This document shows, one piece after another, positions 1 through 10,878 of a stretch of DNA of 64,000 bases. Every line of letters begins with the position of its first letter. Positions within the stretch are counted from its first letter, which is position 1. The stretch comes from Aphelidium insulamus. Lineage: Eukaryota; Aphelidiomycota; Aphelidea; Aphelidiaceae. Position numbers and translations under genes: made by a program. The notes below the pieces were generated by a model. The model had not been told where the DNA came from. It ran no database searches and saw nothing but the letters and a program-made list of their open reading frames with translations. Location of the stretch: contig JAZDSV010000006.1 in assembly GCA_036784855.1 (NCBI GenBank), positions 159,001 through 223,000 of the forward strand. The letters are read 5' to 3'.

Positions 1-97
1 CACAATAAATGAGAGTCGCTGCCACACTCGCTGAATGCTGACGGAAGCTGTAAAAAACGGAATAATAGTCCGGGACACCCCATAACCACAATCTGAC

Positions 98-1064
98 ATG
101 GCGCCGCCAACGCTGCTATTCGCGCAGTCCAGGTGGTTCCGCTCCGCCGAGGAGAAGCTGAGTGTCGCCATGGAGCACAATGACACCTATCCGTTCACCC
201 GGGTGTCGGCCGTGAGTGCGTTGCATGTGGTTGGATGTTTTAGCACAATGTCCTCAACAAGACGCTCACCCGATAGACTTGGAGCTGAGTCGGGCACCCA
301 CGGCATTCACCGCGTGGGCCGTGCTGTCGGTGGCCAGTGCACTGGCAGTGATCATCATTGCCTCCACGGACGACGGCCAGGACTCGGATGCCATGCGTCA
401 GGCACGCGCATGACTGTTCACTGCACTGCCATCATTACAGTCACCAATGCCGGGACGTCTCCTAGAGCTGGTTCGTGCTGGCGGTGGGGGCACTGGCAGG
501 CTGTCTAGCTGCAACATACAGTGCAAGGCACCGATACGCATATGTGCTGGACACGGTGTCGCACGAGTACGAGTACGTGTACGCGCTCCCCGGCAGTAAG
601 CGGCGAGAAACATATGTCCGCGGCCCGTACCACAACGTGTACATTCGGCTGCGCAAGGAGACCACGCACGGCACCAAGCGCTACTATCTGGTGCTGAATG
701 GATACCGGCTGGACGGGCTGCGCATTTCTGGCTCCTCTGGCCACGTTCATGTTAGTTGTGCAGGTTTCTCTTCTGTCGTGGTGTTCTGTCGATGTCTGTC
801 TGGCGCTGCACATACACTGGCAAAACTATCCACCTATACTACCCATATACTGGCAACTATCTACCGCTGTCTGACTGCGCTGCCACTGCTGTAGGAGATG
901 CGCAGACTTGGACAGCAGATTGCCGCGCGGCTAAACTTGAACTTTTTTGACGTTGGCAACTCGTCGGAGCATCGTACGTGCCTGCCGGTACCGTGTCTCT
1001 TAGTCATCTAACCATTTATCTGTATGCAGACCAAATACGGCACACTCGCCCCGCCAAGTGGTGA
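98..1064 (+). CDS. TMEM249-like membrane protein (CatSper auxiliary family)
   Basis: Multi-exon gene beginning at the ATG at 98 (MAPPTLLFAQSRWF). A hydrophobic segment lies in exon 2 (TAWAVLSVASALAVIIIA) and a second follows an intron (VLAVGALAGCLAATY). Next comes a charged beta-rich stretch with YVRGPYHNVYIRLRK and RYYLVLNGYRLDGLRI. The last exons read EMRRLGQQIAARLNLNFFDV and SEHHQIRHTRP before the TGA at 1062-1064. The order of two membrane helices, an 'NVYIRL' block and an 'LGRRLAxxLNxNYFD...HH' tail is what I recall for TMEM249, a small auxiliary subunit of the sperm CatSper channel. Residue-level identity is from memory and unsearched. The exon 1/exon 2 junction near 210-243 is uncertain in phase. 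A flagellar role fits a zoosporic organism but is inference. Confidence 0.55.
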
Positions 1065-1151
1065 CATGTTCTAATAATGATGATGATGTCAATAACAGCC
1101 ACATACATCTATTATGTGCGTGTGCGTATCTACTTGTCGTCATCGCGCCGT

Positions 1152-2089
1152 CTACTTTCTCTTCTTCATCTTGCCGGTGCTGCCCTTCTTGTGCTTGTTG
1201 CTGTTTGCCTCGCGCTGCTTCTTCTCCTGCTCCTCTATGCGTATGAGTTCCTCGGCAATCTTGGCCGACATTTCGTCCTCTTCCTGGTTCTGTGCGGTGC
1301 TGACACGGCCCAGCTCTGCCTCGACACGCTTTGCTTCTTCCGCGCGCCGTGCCAACTCTGCCTCATGCTGCCTGCGCTTCTCCGCCATCAGTAGCTGCCG
1401 TGCCTGCGGGAATATCTGCTCTCCCCTGCGTACATTATTAACGTTGTATGTGAATGACATACAACAATACACGGCAACATAATACATCATCCACATATAC
1501 TATACACACACATAAATATATATATATATATATATATCATATACTTATACACAGGTAGGACACACCATCCAGGTTTCAGCGCCTCGGCAGCGCGCACAAC
1601 ATCGCCGATTTCCTGTTCCAGCGCCGTCTCGCCCAGCTGAAATTGCTTCCACATGTCCTCACTGATGGAACCGCTCCGCACCAGCGACTGCAGCATCTGC
1701 TTCTGCTCCGACATGTCCAGCGCCTTGTCAATGTCAAAAATGGCGCGTCGCATCAGCGCCTGGCCCAGCTGCGGCAGCGGCACGTCTTCCAGCGCCTGCA
1801 GCCGTAGAAACTCTTCCTTGTGCCGGTTCTCGGCCAACCACGTGAAGTTGGCCACCACGGGGTCCCACTGGCCGTCGGCTATGTGATTACGGTTAGTGGC
1901 AGCGTCGCTGTGAACACATCCACTACATCCACAGCCACACAGGGACACGTCCAGTACAGACACAGCACACTGCACACACGTACGCAGCTTGGGCAGGTTG
2001 ACCACGGTACTCTGGCGCTGCACCCATCGCAGGATGTAGAAACCGGCCGAGAAGAAGATGGCCAGCACGGGAAAAACCGTCCAGCTCAT
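1152..2089 (-). CDS. SEC66: SEC66/SEC71-like subunit of the Sec63 ER translocon complex
   Basis: Single-pass ER membrane protein that in yeast joins Sec62/Sec63/Sec72 for post-translational translocation. The start at 2089 gives MSWTVFPVLAIFFSAGFYIL, a clean N-terminal signal anchor. After an intron come DGQWDPVVANFTWLAENRHKEE and the diagnostic core ALMRRAIFDIDKALDM, LQSLVRSGSISEDMWKQF and EQEIGDVVRAAEALKPGW. The family pattern is 'LxRRAxxDvxRxxxxxxxKxxLxxLlqkGsVGddlW'. A second intron, about 170 nt and containing an (AT)n run, separates this from a highly charged helical tail (EQIFPQARQLLMAEKRRQHE...) ending in a lysine/arginine cluster (KMKKRK). The family is essentially fungal, so this is a useful taxonomic marker. 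Confidence 0.85.
1515..1538. repeat. (AT)n dinucleotide run inside the second SEC66 intron
   Basis: Alternating AT tract located between the exon ending at the KPGW codons and the exon beginning GEQIF. It is intronic on the minus-strand transcript and has no coding content. Confidence 0.8.
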
Positions 2090-2391
2090 TTGGCCGCCTG
2101 GGATCGAAACGTGCAGTTGATTGTCAATCTGTCAACTACAATATGTACAATACATGTGCATCTTGCCTACCTCCATATCCTCTATATATAACGTGCTACT
2201 CAATATGCATCCATACATATTGTTTCATATGTCTTGGTCCAATGGCACGTATCGTGTCTGTTAGTGAAGACACACCATCTGCATCCAGCACATACATATA
2301 GTGGCTAAAATACATGCACTATAATACAGTATTCTTTAGTATGTATGTAGGGATGGTAATGTGACTCGTCTAATTAAATGTATTACAAGTG

Positions 2392-3390
2392 TCAATATTC
2401 AAGAATGGGCGCTCCCATGTCACTGACAGCGGGAATGTTGCACTTGAGGTCAAACGCCTTGCTCAATACAATTTTGAATATCTTTTGCACGTTGATGCCC
2501 ATGGATGACGAGGTGAATATAAGTGATGCCTTCATGGCCTTTGCAAACTTTCGCGCCTGTCGAGAAATGTTATCAACAATGCATAATAAGAAGATGATGA
2601 AATACATCGAAAAAAAACTTACTTGAGTGGTAACCTCAACTTGATCCTCCTTGGTCATGGCTGTGAATGCATCGTACTTTGTCCCAATGAGAAATGGCAA
2701 GGCTGTCTGAGGGAGATATCATCAGCACCACAACAGGCAAGTTCAAGGTACATAATCCCACCTTGTTGAAGCCACGCGCCTGTCGATACCACTCCTTGAC
2801 GCTGTTTAGTGTGGACTTGCGCGACAGATCAAACATGAATAGCAGGGCGATGGATTCGTTGCACACTGCATACAGATTAATAATGGAATGCTTATTGAAG
2901 CTAGTTTTGTACCCAGCGGCAGCATGTTGACAAACTCTCGCTGACCTACACAATTGAAGCGATGGTGAACACCCGATAGTTTACCCACCTCCCAGATCCC
3001 AGATACTAAACGTGATTTCATTGTTGCGCAGCGTGATACTCTTTTCCAAAAAGTTTACACCTGCGAAAATGACCGATATTTTGAAGTATATGGAGCGTGC
3101 CATGAGATACACACCCAGCGTCTGTATGTAGTCCTCATCGAACGATCCCTCCACATATTTCACCATCAGTGATGTTTTCCCTGCACGGCAGTAGTGAGTG
3201 TGCGGTTCAGCGAATAACGGATAGTGTCGACAATACCGATCTGACTGTCGCCCAGCATGCCCACCTTGAGCACAATACTGTTCTTCTTCACTTCCGGCTG
3301 CCCGGGTGCACTTACGCTGCCGCGTGTGGCAGCAGCACGGGATGACCGTGCAGAGGCGGGGGAGCGGTCTGCCAGCGGAGAGTCGCTCAT
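2392..3390 (-). CDS. SPG1/TEM1-family small GTPase of septation/mitotic-exit signalling
   Basis: Ras-superfamily GTPase that triggers the septation initiation or mitotic exit pathway at the spindle pole in fungi. Reading the minus strand through short introns gives a Ser/Ala-rich N-terminus, then IVLKVGMLGDSQIG joined to KTSLMVKYVEGSFDEDY (P-loop). These are followed by VNFLEKSITLRNNEITFSIW (switch I region), DLGG then QREFVNMLPL (switch II), ALLFMFDLSRKSTLNSVKEW, FLIGTKYD (the N/TKxD guanine motif as TKYD) and a C-terminal helix. The exceptional similarity of 'VEGSFDEDYIQTLGVNF' and 'ITFSIWDLGGQREF' to Spg1/Tem1 makes the subfamily clear. At least five introns of about 45-60 nt are needed. 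There is no C-terminal CAAX box, as expected for this subfamily. Confidence 0.92.
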
Positions 3391-4044
3391 TGTGGGCTGT
3401 GCGTATTCTGTATGGGTGGTGGCAAAGACACTCGGCGAACAGTCAACGCGGCAAACAGACCAGGTTGATTGACGAGACTTGACCGTGGCCTTAATGGATT
3501 TTTCTCACTTTGCTTTCTTTCATTCTTGCATTCTCGGCCGCACGTCCATGCGGCGTCCAGTAAGCTGGCTGATATATGGTGTGAATGGCACGTGTTGGCA
3601 TCTGTCACGTGCCAATTTGATATACACCCTTCCGTCCGTGTGCGTCAGATGATGAGATGTCTTCACTTCGTAGTAGATAGGGACAACAGACCTCAATTGT
3701 GGTGACCTATAGACCACTTCTGATGACTGCACACTTACACATTTATTCTATCGTTGACACTTTGCATGCCACGTCTCTTAGCCTCTCTGCAGTCGCTTAT
3801 TGAGTACATGTACCTACACGATTTGGATGGCTGTCATGTAATTATATGTATGCGCGTATAGAGTGCATGTACATACACCTATTGAATTGCTGCTCTAGGA
3901 ATACAAATGTATGTAAGGCGGGCGATAAAGATCCACAACCGTACAATCAGATTGTTTGTGCACCGTCATTTGTCCACTGTCTGCATTCCACGGCACGGCG
4001 GGCGCACACAGTCTGCCGCAGCACCAACCACTGTTACTACAGTA
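3391..4044. other. Divergent intergenic region between SPG1 and NCKAP1
   Basis: About 650 bp separating the minus-strand GTPase from the plus-strand NCKAP1 start. It must hold both promoters and 5' UTRs. I see no RNA gene and no convincing long ORF. Short TGTATG/ACATACA-type motifs are scattered through it. Confidence 0.6.
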
Positions 4045-7000
4045 ATGGAGACCAAGAAAATTGCCGAGCACCTGTGCATCCTTAGTGGATATGCCGGCAA
4101 TCTGCTGCCGGCACTGTACAATGTCAAACATGTCCTGGACCCCGACACATATCCCACGCTGGACTCTGCCATTGCCGATGGCACCAACAAGACCGCCACG
4201 CCCAAGCAGGAACAGCCGCGGCTGCTGTCCGACTCGGGGCTTCAAGCGCTGGTCAAGACGCTGGTCAAAAAGTTTCCAGACTGTCCCGATATGACAAAGG
4301 TGCTTGGCTGCGCCACCACACCCTCGGCACCTCTCACACCTTGTGTCTAGGTGGCAGGCTATCAGGCACTTATAACAGACAGCAAGGCCATCGCCGAGGA
4401 ACTGAAGCCATTCTACCAACTGTTTATCGATGTCATGGAGTTTTGCGAGACAGCAGAGGCCACGTTGCTCGCGTGCGAGAAGCTCTCTGGACTCAATGCA
4501 AGTGTCAGCACATTGTTGCCCATCATTTGACTGACACTGACATAATATTGTATGTAGTGCGTCCACCACCACACGCTGACAGATAACTTCTTTTCGCTTC
4601 TGGCCAGTCTGATTCTCATTCATTTGTCTATGCAAGAGTCTGTCCAGTCAAAGAAGGCCGTCATCGCCGCATATCATTTCTTATACGTGGCAGAGAACCG
4701 AATGGTGGAGCCAAAGTTTGCGCGGTACTTAATTTCTTGTAAGCGTGTATGGATCGTCTGATTAAATGTCAGTTTATGCACGTATTTCAATCAATATGAG
4801 CGCACTCTAGCCACGCTGCAAGAGACTTTTGCCGGGATGGGAATGTTTGTTACCACGCTGCTTCAGTCGCTGTCGGTGGAGTTTTCGCGATATGGTTTTA
4901 TGACCGTGGAACAGCTGCGCAAAGATGGAGGTCTGCTCATAGGGAACAATGTGAAAACGGCTTCGATGGATGATAACGTAGGCCGTCAGTGAACTTATCT
5001 CTGCCGCCAGCTGACTAGGGAACAGAAATATCGACTGATGCCGTACTTTAATCAGTATTCAACATACGTGGTAACGAGTTTCCTGTGCTGTCCCGGGGAA
5101 GTGCTGCGACAGTCTCAGTGCGCCGATATGCTAAAGACGGTTCTCTCACAAAACTTGGGCGTGGGTTTTTTTCGCAGTGAGGTGAGCAAAATTATTGTGC
5201 TCGAGCCGTATAATTTATTTTTGTTAGGCTTTGAATGCGCTGAATGAATTCGAGCAAACGGTCAAAAATAATGCCAAACTTTCCAAGATTCGCAGCATAG
5301 TCAGGTATGTGCCTGAAGTTTCAATATCATTTAAAATGACTCTGTTAAGTGAGAGCAACGGCTCTGCAATGGCTCGAGCCGTGCAGTTTCATCACGATCG
5401 TCGCGAGTATATCCGATACGCGTTGCACCATCTGGTGTGCCTCTGCAGCGATCGTCCTTTTGTTTTGGGATATAAAATGCCGGTAAGGGGATTTCGTAAT
5501 GTACTGTACTGCAGCTTAGGTAATTAGGTTGTGGAATCTGCCCTTGCACTTGCTAGAGAGGAGCTATTATGGTACTTTTCGCACCACGACAAGACCATGG
5601 CTGCCAAGTTACCAAAGAATGCCGGAAAAGTGGCACAACTGCAGACGACCGATATTAGCGTCGTGGAGATAATTTCACTGATGTTTCAGCTGCATGATGT
5701 GGTAATTCAGCATCACAAGCTGATCGAAGACTTTTACATCAACATGTTCACGACCCATTACGGGCCACTAATTGAAAACATTATCATTGAGATTATGCGA
5801 ACTAACGCACCGAGCGACTTTATTACCCAAAGCTTTACGGATATTTTGGCTTGCGTTCAAAAACCTGGCGGCGACGCACAGCTACTCGTACGGGACCCGT
5901 GTATATTGTGTGATTACAAGAGATAATTTTCGTAGTCCTTGCGGTTGAATTTTTCCCGGCTCTTGGTTCACTTTCATTCCATCGACACCACTGTCGCCAT
6001 ATCTACCGTGCCCGATTTCATTAATGCCATGAATGAGATCCAAAATCGTTCAAGGTCACAATTTGTGAATCTCTTACTAATACTGACAAGTATTTGACAG
6101 ATTTATTGATAACGTGCAAGAAGTCGTGCAAAAAGCGGCGTCTCTGGAGTTTCTTTACTATTACCGTCCACTTCTGCAAGAGCATTATGATGAAGTGTTT
6201 CGGAGCAATTCGGCGCAACTACAGTTTTGCTGGATATTTCCACGTCTGGCGGCCGAGTTCACCAAGAATTGCGTTCCGTATTATGCCACGGAATTCGATC
6301 GCATAGGATTTCGTAGCGTGCAATTCGCTGAAGACTTTTACATTTCACTGAGCCGAACATGTGCCAATTACGTTCACGCAGTGGCTGCATTTCAAATACA
6401 GTTCGCCGAGCAGCTACTGTCACAGAACGCCGCCAACTTTGTCCCTGATCGTAGAGATAAGAAGCAGGGTCGCAAGCTTGTGGAACGACCTGTAAACAAA
6501 CCTGGCTATGAAAGTAATCTGCGGACAAACTCTAGCGCATTGTCCAAGTTCGTTTCAAAAACGTATTTGTTCGTCATCATGTGACTTGTGTCTAGTTTGC
6601 CCATTTTGAAACAGTCTCTCAACTATGCACTTGCGTGCATCACTCACAGTCAGTCTGTGTCGGTACACGACGTGGTATTTGTGCCAAAATCGTTCTTCAA
6701 AGACGTGCTCACTTCTAAATTGCGCGGGTAAGTTGGACTTTCAGCGATTACGACGTCATTTATTTCTCTAGATTTCTGATGGGAAACGTGTTTGTGGAAG
6801 AGTCGCCGGTATCTCCATCGCGAGAAGTACTCGATGATCCCCCGTTTGCGGTCAAGCGGCCGAGCGCGTTTCTTTCGGAGGTTGACGCTTATGCAAGTGT
6901 ACTTATGGACATTGACAGCACGACGTCGTTGGATCTATACGATCTGTTAAAAGAAGTCATGCTGGAGCAAGTGGATCTCACTCAGGCGAAAAAGATTGGC

Positions 7001-8454
7001 ATGGACGCGCCAGACGTAGCTGTGACAAAGAAGGACGCCAAAACTGGCAAAGCCCGCAAAGGCGTGTTTGTCGCAAGTCCGCAAAACTTTTGCTTCCTTG
7101 TTACTTATGCCAACTGGTGAGCGTCGCGTGTACTTTAGTTCATTGCTTACCTGCCTAGGTATGTCGACTACGTGCGGGAAAAAGGATGTGGCGGCGTTGC
7201 TACATATTCATCTCTGCATCGCGCGATGATGAGTAATCCAGCCAGTTTTTTTAAAGCGCAGCATTTTACAGATCCATCCGGTAAGTGTCACTCATTGTTA
7301 TGTATCTTATTGAGTCCAGAGCTTGTTGCGCTGTGCCAGCTTATTGGTCCATACGGCGTCCGATATATTGATGAGCGGCTTAACCAGCAAATTTCTCTCA
7401 TTACAAAAGATATCAAGGTAATGATAGGAATACTGAATAAGTGATGACTCACAGCATTTTTAGGACATTGTGGCGTCCAATGTGGATGCGCTGCTGACAG
7501 TTCAAGCGTCCTACTCTGATTCCCAGTTGGACGACACCATTAAGAAACTGAAACGTAGGAAATGCTGTTTAGTATTGATGTGCCACTAACGTGGGCAGAA
7601 ATGGATATGTTAATACAAAGTACAATCAACCTTGGGGTCATTCTGGAATTCCGGCGAAACTTATTTGACGCATTATCAATGGTGCTAGACATTGCGTCGC
7701 CATCTTTGTACCAATCTGTCCATGCGGCGCACGGGAGATATCCACCAAATTTCTATGGCATTCCAGACTTTCTGTCGCTCGATCAGCTGGCGAATTTTAT
7801 CGGGATACATTTTAACGTGGACACTACACTTCGATCATGGCTACAAATTCACTGCAGTACGTGGTTTGCGCTTGTCGTCTGCTGGCATGCTCACACTTAG
7901 GGAACCCAAATGCCGATCACAGAGTTTACGCATTATTTCCGTATGTTTTTGCGGTTGCTCTGCGCATTTTAGCCGCTGATGAGCGAAGCACATTCAACAT
8001 ATCGCTGGACGGTAAGTCGTCGTACATCTTTGTAAATTTATCATTTGCAGCCCTGGACAATAACGGAACGTCAATGATCGTTGCTGTCGCCACACTACTA
8101 ACATCTTTGGTTTCCATAACTGCGCCCAACGATCCGGCTCAAATGATGTTTCTTCATCGGGAATTTTTGAGGGTCAGCGCGACAATGCTGTTGCAAATGA
8201 AAGGTGTCAAGGAGGGACCGCGAGGTGAATCTGTAAAGTCGGCCATTCTGCTACTCTCTCGGGTATGTCTATTTTCAACTTATTTCTGCCAGTGTAATCA
8301 TTCTAGTTTGTAACGGAATCGCCGGTGTTAAGTGAGGACATACTGGAAGAGTTTATCCCCTACTGGTTGATCCGGTCAACATACGCCGATCTGTATCGAA
8401 AGGAAGGGTTGCGAAAGCGGTTGCAAGAGAAAACCGAAGACGAGATTGCCTAAT
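4045..8454 (+). CDS. NCKAP1/HEM (Nap1) subunit of the WAVE/SCAR regulatory complex
   Basis: Large helical scaffold of the WAVE complex, which links Rac to Arp2/3-driven branched actin at the cell cortex. The start at 4045 gives METKKIAEHLCILSGYAGNL, matching the 'KLAEKLTILNDRGxGMLTRLYNIKK' family N-terminus. More than ten exons follow. Recognisable blocks include FYQLFIDVMEFCETAE (cf. FVDVMEF), LFVNIRG-like regions, ESALALAREELLWYFSHHDK (cf. ARDEIIWLLRHADN), LIGPYGVRYIDERLNQQI (cf. LLGPYGMKFLSESL), INLGVILEFRRNLFDALSMV (cf. IIGVILSFRSLAQEAL) and, at the end, LEEFIPYWLIRSTYADLYRK. The stop is at 8452-8454, with AATAAA 22 nt on. Its presence implies WAVE-dependent motility, which is known in chytrids and lost in Dikarya. 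Confidence 0.93.
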
Positions 8455-8475
8455 ATTTCCGCTGTACATATTTTT

Positions 8476-8481
8476 AATAAA
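8476..8481 (+). terminator. Polyadenylation signal of NCKAP1
   Basis: Canonical AATAAA 22 nt after the NCKAP1 stop codon, preceded by a T-rich stretch. Confidence 0.65.
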
Positions 8482-8557
8482 GGTGTTTATATGGAATTTT
8501 CAGCTGAATTTGCACCGCGTAAAATTATATCCCAGTGCGGTGCAAGGCCAAAAATAA

Positions 8558-8639
8558 TGCTTCCTGTGAGACTCGAACTCACGCCTCTTTCGAGACTGCA
8601 ACTTGAGTGCAGCGCCTTAGACCGCTCGGCCAAGAAAGC
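8558..8639 (-). tRNA. tRNA-Leu (anticodon CAA), intronless
   Basis: 82-nt cloverleaf read on the minus strand. The acceptor is GCTTTCT/AGGAAGC with discriminator A. The anticodon stem CTGCA/TGCAG encloses loop CTCAAGT, giving anticodon CAA. A class II variable arm (CTCGAAAGAG region) and T-arm GTGAG-TTCGAGT-CTCAC follow. The sequence is identical to the copy at 10609-10690. A T-run (TTATTTTTG on the sense strand) just downstream fits a Pol III terminator. No intron is present next to the anticodon, although many eukaryotic tRNA-Leu(CAA) genes have one. Confidence 0.95.
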
Positions 8640-8775
8640 TAATTGGCTGGAAAGCATGTTAGTATCTACTGAATGGGTTGCTCTGCAGCATTGATTTGAA
8701 TTCAAACATGTACAACTTGAGTAGTTTTTTGTATAAGTGAAGGTTATGGTAACGGTGGAATTAAATATACGATGA

Positions 8776-10020
8776 TCAACATCTAATGTCACAAACACCC
8801 GATTGTCGCCCCGATGCATCAAACGACATTATACATGCATTACTCTTCGAGCTGGCACACACGCACTTGAGGCATGGCAGTATGACCTGAAGCTTGTTCT
8901 CCGTGGAGCCCTTGCCGTCATCAGCACCGTCAATTGCCTGCAGTTGAAACTGGCGCAGATGGTGCACTTTGATATCATCTGCATTCCGCGTCGGCACTAG
9001 TGCAATTGCGTGACACCCACCGCTCCCACGAGATTCTCCAACCAGCAGGATAGTGACCAGCGATGCAGCACCCTTGACACCACGACACGGACCAGGGACG
9101 GCGCTGTGCAAAATGAACAGTCCAGCTGGCTCGTGCATCAGCTGCATGATGGCCACGCAGAATAGTGCCGTTCCAGTGGCAAGATTAACGCGACACACGT
9201 TGCTTGCCGTGAGTATCAGCGCACTGTCCTCGTTTCCATCCCCGACGTCAATGTGCACCAGTTGCTCAATTCTTTCCGTTATACCGCAGTCAATGAAGCG
9301 CTCGCCGTCGAAAGCTGTGTCGAGCAGCCTCAAGCAATTTCCATCCGAGTACGCGAGTAGGCTGGAGTCTGTGACCATCATCAACAGCTCTGATGGCAAC
9401 CGCGTAGATCGTTCAACCCGGCGACTTAGTTTGCACACGGAAATCAGTCGAAGCTGATGCATGTCGAGTATCAGTGAATAGAGCGCCACGTCCATGTCAT
9501 TGGCTAGTGCAGTAAGTGTGGTGCCGCCCGGTGACCACAACATGGTGGAGCCGTTCGCGACCACCTGCTCGGGCAGTGCGACACTGCAGACACTAGTCAA
9601 GCGCGCATTGCTGTCTGGCGGTGAGCGGCGACTTGACCGAGTAGCCTCCAAGTGAGGCGAAGGGTCCAGTGTCACAATGTGTAGGCGGCCGGCCGATGTA
9701 ATGACTGCGGCGCGCCCAGAACTAGCGTGGAGAGCCACCGACAGGACTGTGCCGGTCATAGCATCATGAGTGGGTGGCATGGGGACGGGATGGCAACGGC
9801 ACATGAGATGCTGGCTCGACAAGGCGCTTAGCTGGTTGACCAGCGGCCGCTCGGCAATAACAGTCGCTGGATGCTCCGTGCCGGCATTGCGTGTCACGGT
9901 GGACGATGTGGCAGCCGCCTTGGCCGCAAGTGTCTCCACCCTGTGCAACGATCGCAGCAGCCTGTCCCGCTTCTTCAGCAGCTCTTGGCGGCTGCATTTC
10001 GCGCCGTTCGTTTGCTTCAT
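8776..10020 (-). CDS. Unrecognised protein, beta-propeller-like
   Basis: Single-exon ORF of 414 aa from the ATG at 10020 (MKQTNGAKCSRQELLKKR). The N-terminal 45 residues form a basic, heptad-like helix (LLKKRDRLLRSLHRVETLAAK). The rest is a run of short beta-type segments with spaced hydrophobic and Gly/Asp/Ser turns, for example VLSVALHASSGRAAVITSAG, STMLWSPGGTTLTALANDMD and LILTASNVCRVNLATG. That is what a degenerate WD40-like propeller looks like. I do not recognise the family. It lies between the two inverted tRNA-Leu genes. No catalytic motif, signal peptide or membrane segment is visible. Confidence 0.6.
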   Translation of the reverse strand: MKQTNGAKCSRQELLKKRDRLLRSLHRVETLAAKAAATSSTVTRNAGTEHPATVIAERPLVNQLSALSSQHLMCRCHPVPMPPTHDAMTGTVLSVALHASSGRAAVITSAGRLHIVTLDPSPHLEATRSSRRSPPDSNARLTSVCSVALPEQVVANGSTMLWSPGGTTLTALANDMDVALYSLILDMHQLRLISVCKLSRRVERSTRLPSELLMMVTDSSLLAYSDGNCLRLLDTAFDGERFIDCGITERIEQLVHIDVGDGNEDSALILTASNVCRVNLATGTALFCVAIMQLMHEPAGLFILHSAVPGPCRGVKGAASLVTILLVGESRGSGGCHAIALVPTRNADDIKVHHLRQFQLQAIDGADDGKGSTENKLQVILPCLKCVCASSKSNACIMSFDASGRQSGVCDIRC

Positions 10021-10156
10021 TGACTGAACGTGCTTCACACATTTATCTCTGTACTCAGCATACTATGCACATATAAATATATTTATGACAATAATATATA
10101 TGTATGTAGAGAGGTGCCATCTATTATTGTTGTGGTGTGCAGACATGTGGTCGCGC

Positions 10157-10498
10157 TCACTGCAGAGTCTTGAGCCACCAGCCGTACTTGCGGAACAGAA
10201 TTACGGCCGTGCCGAATACCGCCGTGTGGAATAATAGGTTCATGTTCTTGAAGAGCAGGCGCGGGTGCGTGAATTCACGCTTCACCATCTGCCAGATCGT
10301 GGCATCGCGTTGCACAGGCGTCAGTGGGGGCGACGACGCCTTGTTGCCGGCCGCGGCAGCGCTGGTGGTGGCAACTGCCACTGCGGTCGCCGCAGCCGAC
10401 TCTTTCTGCACCACGGCCGTGCTGGGTGGTGAAGACGGGGCGGCGGCGGCGGCAGAAGTCGTCGAAGATGACGCGGAAGTGTTTTTTTTCTTGGCCAT
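10157..10498 (-). CDS. Small tail-anchored protein, unrecognised
   Basis: 113-aa single-exon ORF. The first half is low-complexity Ala/Ser/Pro (after MAKKKNTSASSS). The second half reads QRDATIWQMVKREFTHPRLL then NMNLLFHTAVFGTAVILFRK before YGWWLKTLQ-stop. That gives one C-terminal membrane helix with positive charges on both sides, the layout of small mitochondrial outer-membrane or ER tail-anchored proteins. I cannot assign it to Tom5/6/7 or RAMP4. The conserved-looking second half argues that it is a real gene. Confidence 0.55.
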   Translation of the reverse strand: MAKKKNTSASSSTTSAAAAAPSSPPSTAVVQKESAAATAVAVATTSAAAAGNKASSPPLTPVQRDATIWQMVKREFTHPRLLFKNMNLLFHTAVFGTAVILFRKYGWWLKTLQ

Positions 10499-10608
10499 GA
10501 TTATCTGATCTTTGCAAGGAAGGACCGGTACCCTACTGCTGGCATGATATTATATGTAATTTCGTAGTGGTGATAATATTATCTATTGGATCTCATCTGA
10601 GGGCATAA

Positions 10609-10690
10609 GCTTTCTTGGCCGAGCGGTCTAAGGCGCTGCACTCAAGTTGCAGTCTCGAAAGAGGCGTGAGTTCGAGTCTCACAGGAAGCA
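10609..10690 (+). tRNA. tRNA-Leu (anticodon CAA), second identical copy
   Basis: Same 82-nt sequence as the minus-strand copy at 8558-8639, here on the plus strand. The acceptor stem, CTCAAGT anticodon loop and T-arm are all intact. It is followed by TTATTTTTG, a likely Pol III terminator also shared with the other copy. Upstream flanks differ beyond a few bases. Confidence 0.95.
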
Positions 10691-10878
10691 TTATTTTTGC
10701 TGCTTGTATTTATGTCTCCTGAGCCAAGAGATGATACCAATGGCCAGATGATATATGTATGCCAGCAAAGTAGGGTCGCGAGAGATCCATCTGTTCTTCT
10801 TTGTTGCTCTTCTTGCTCTCGTCCTTCTTCTTCTTTTTTTTGCATCATCCTTCTTCTTTCTTCTTTCCTTCGCATTTC

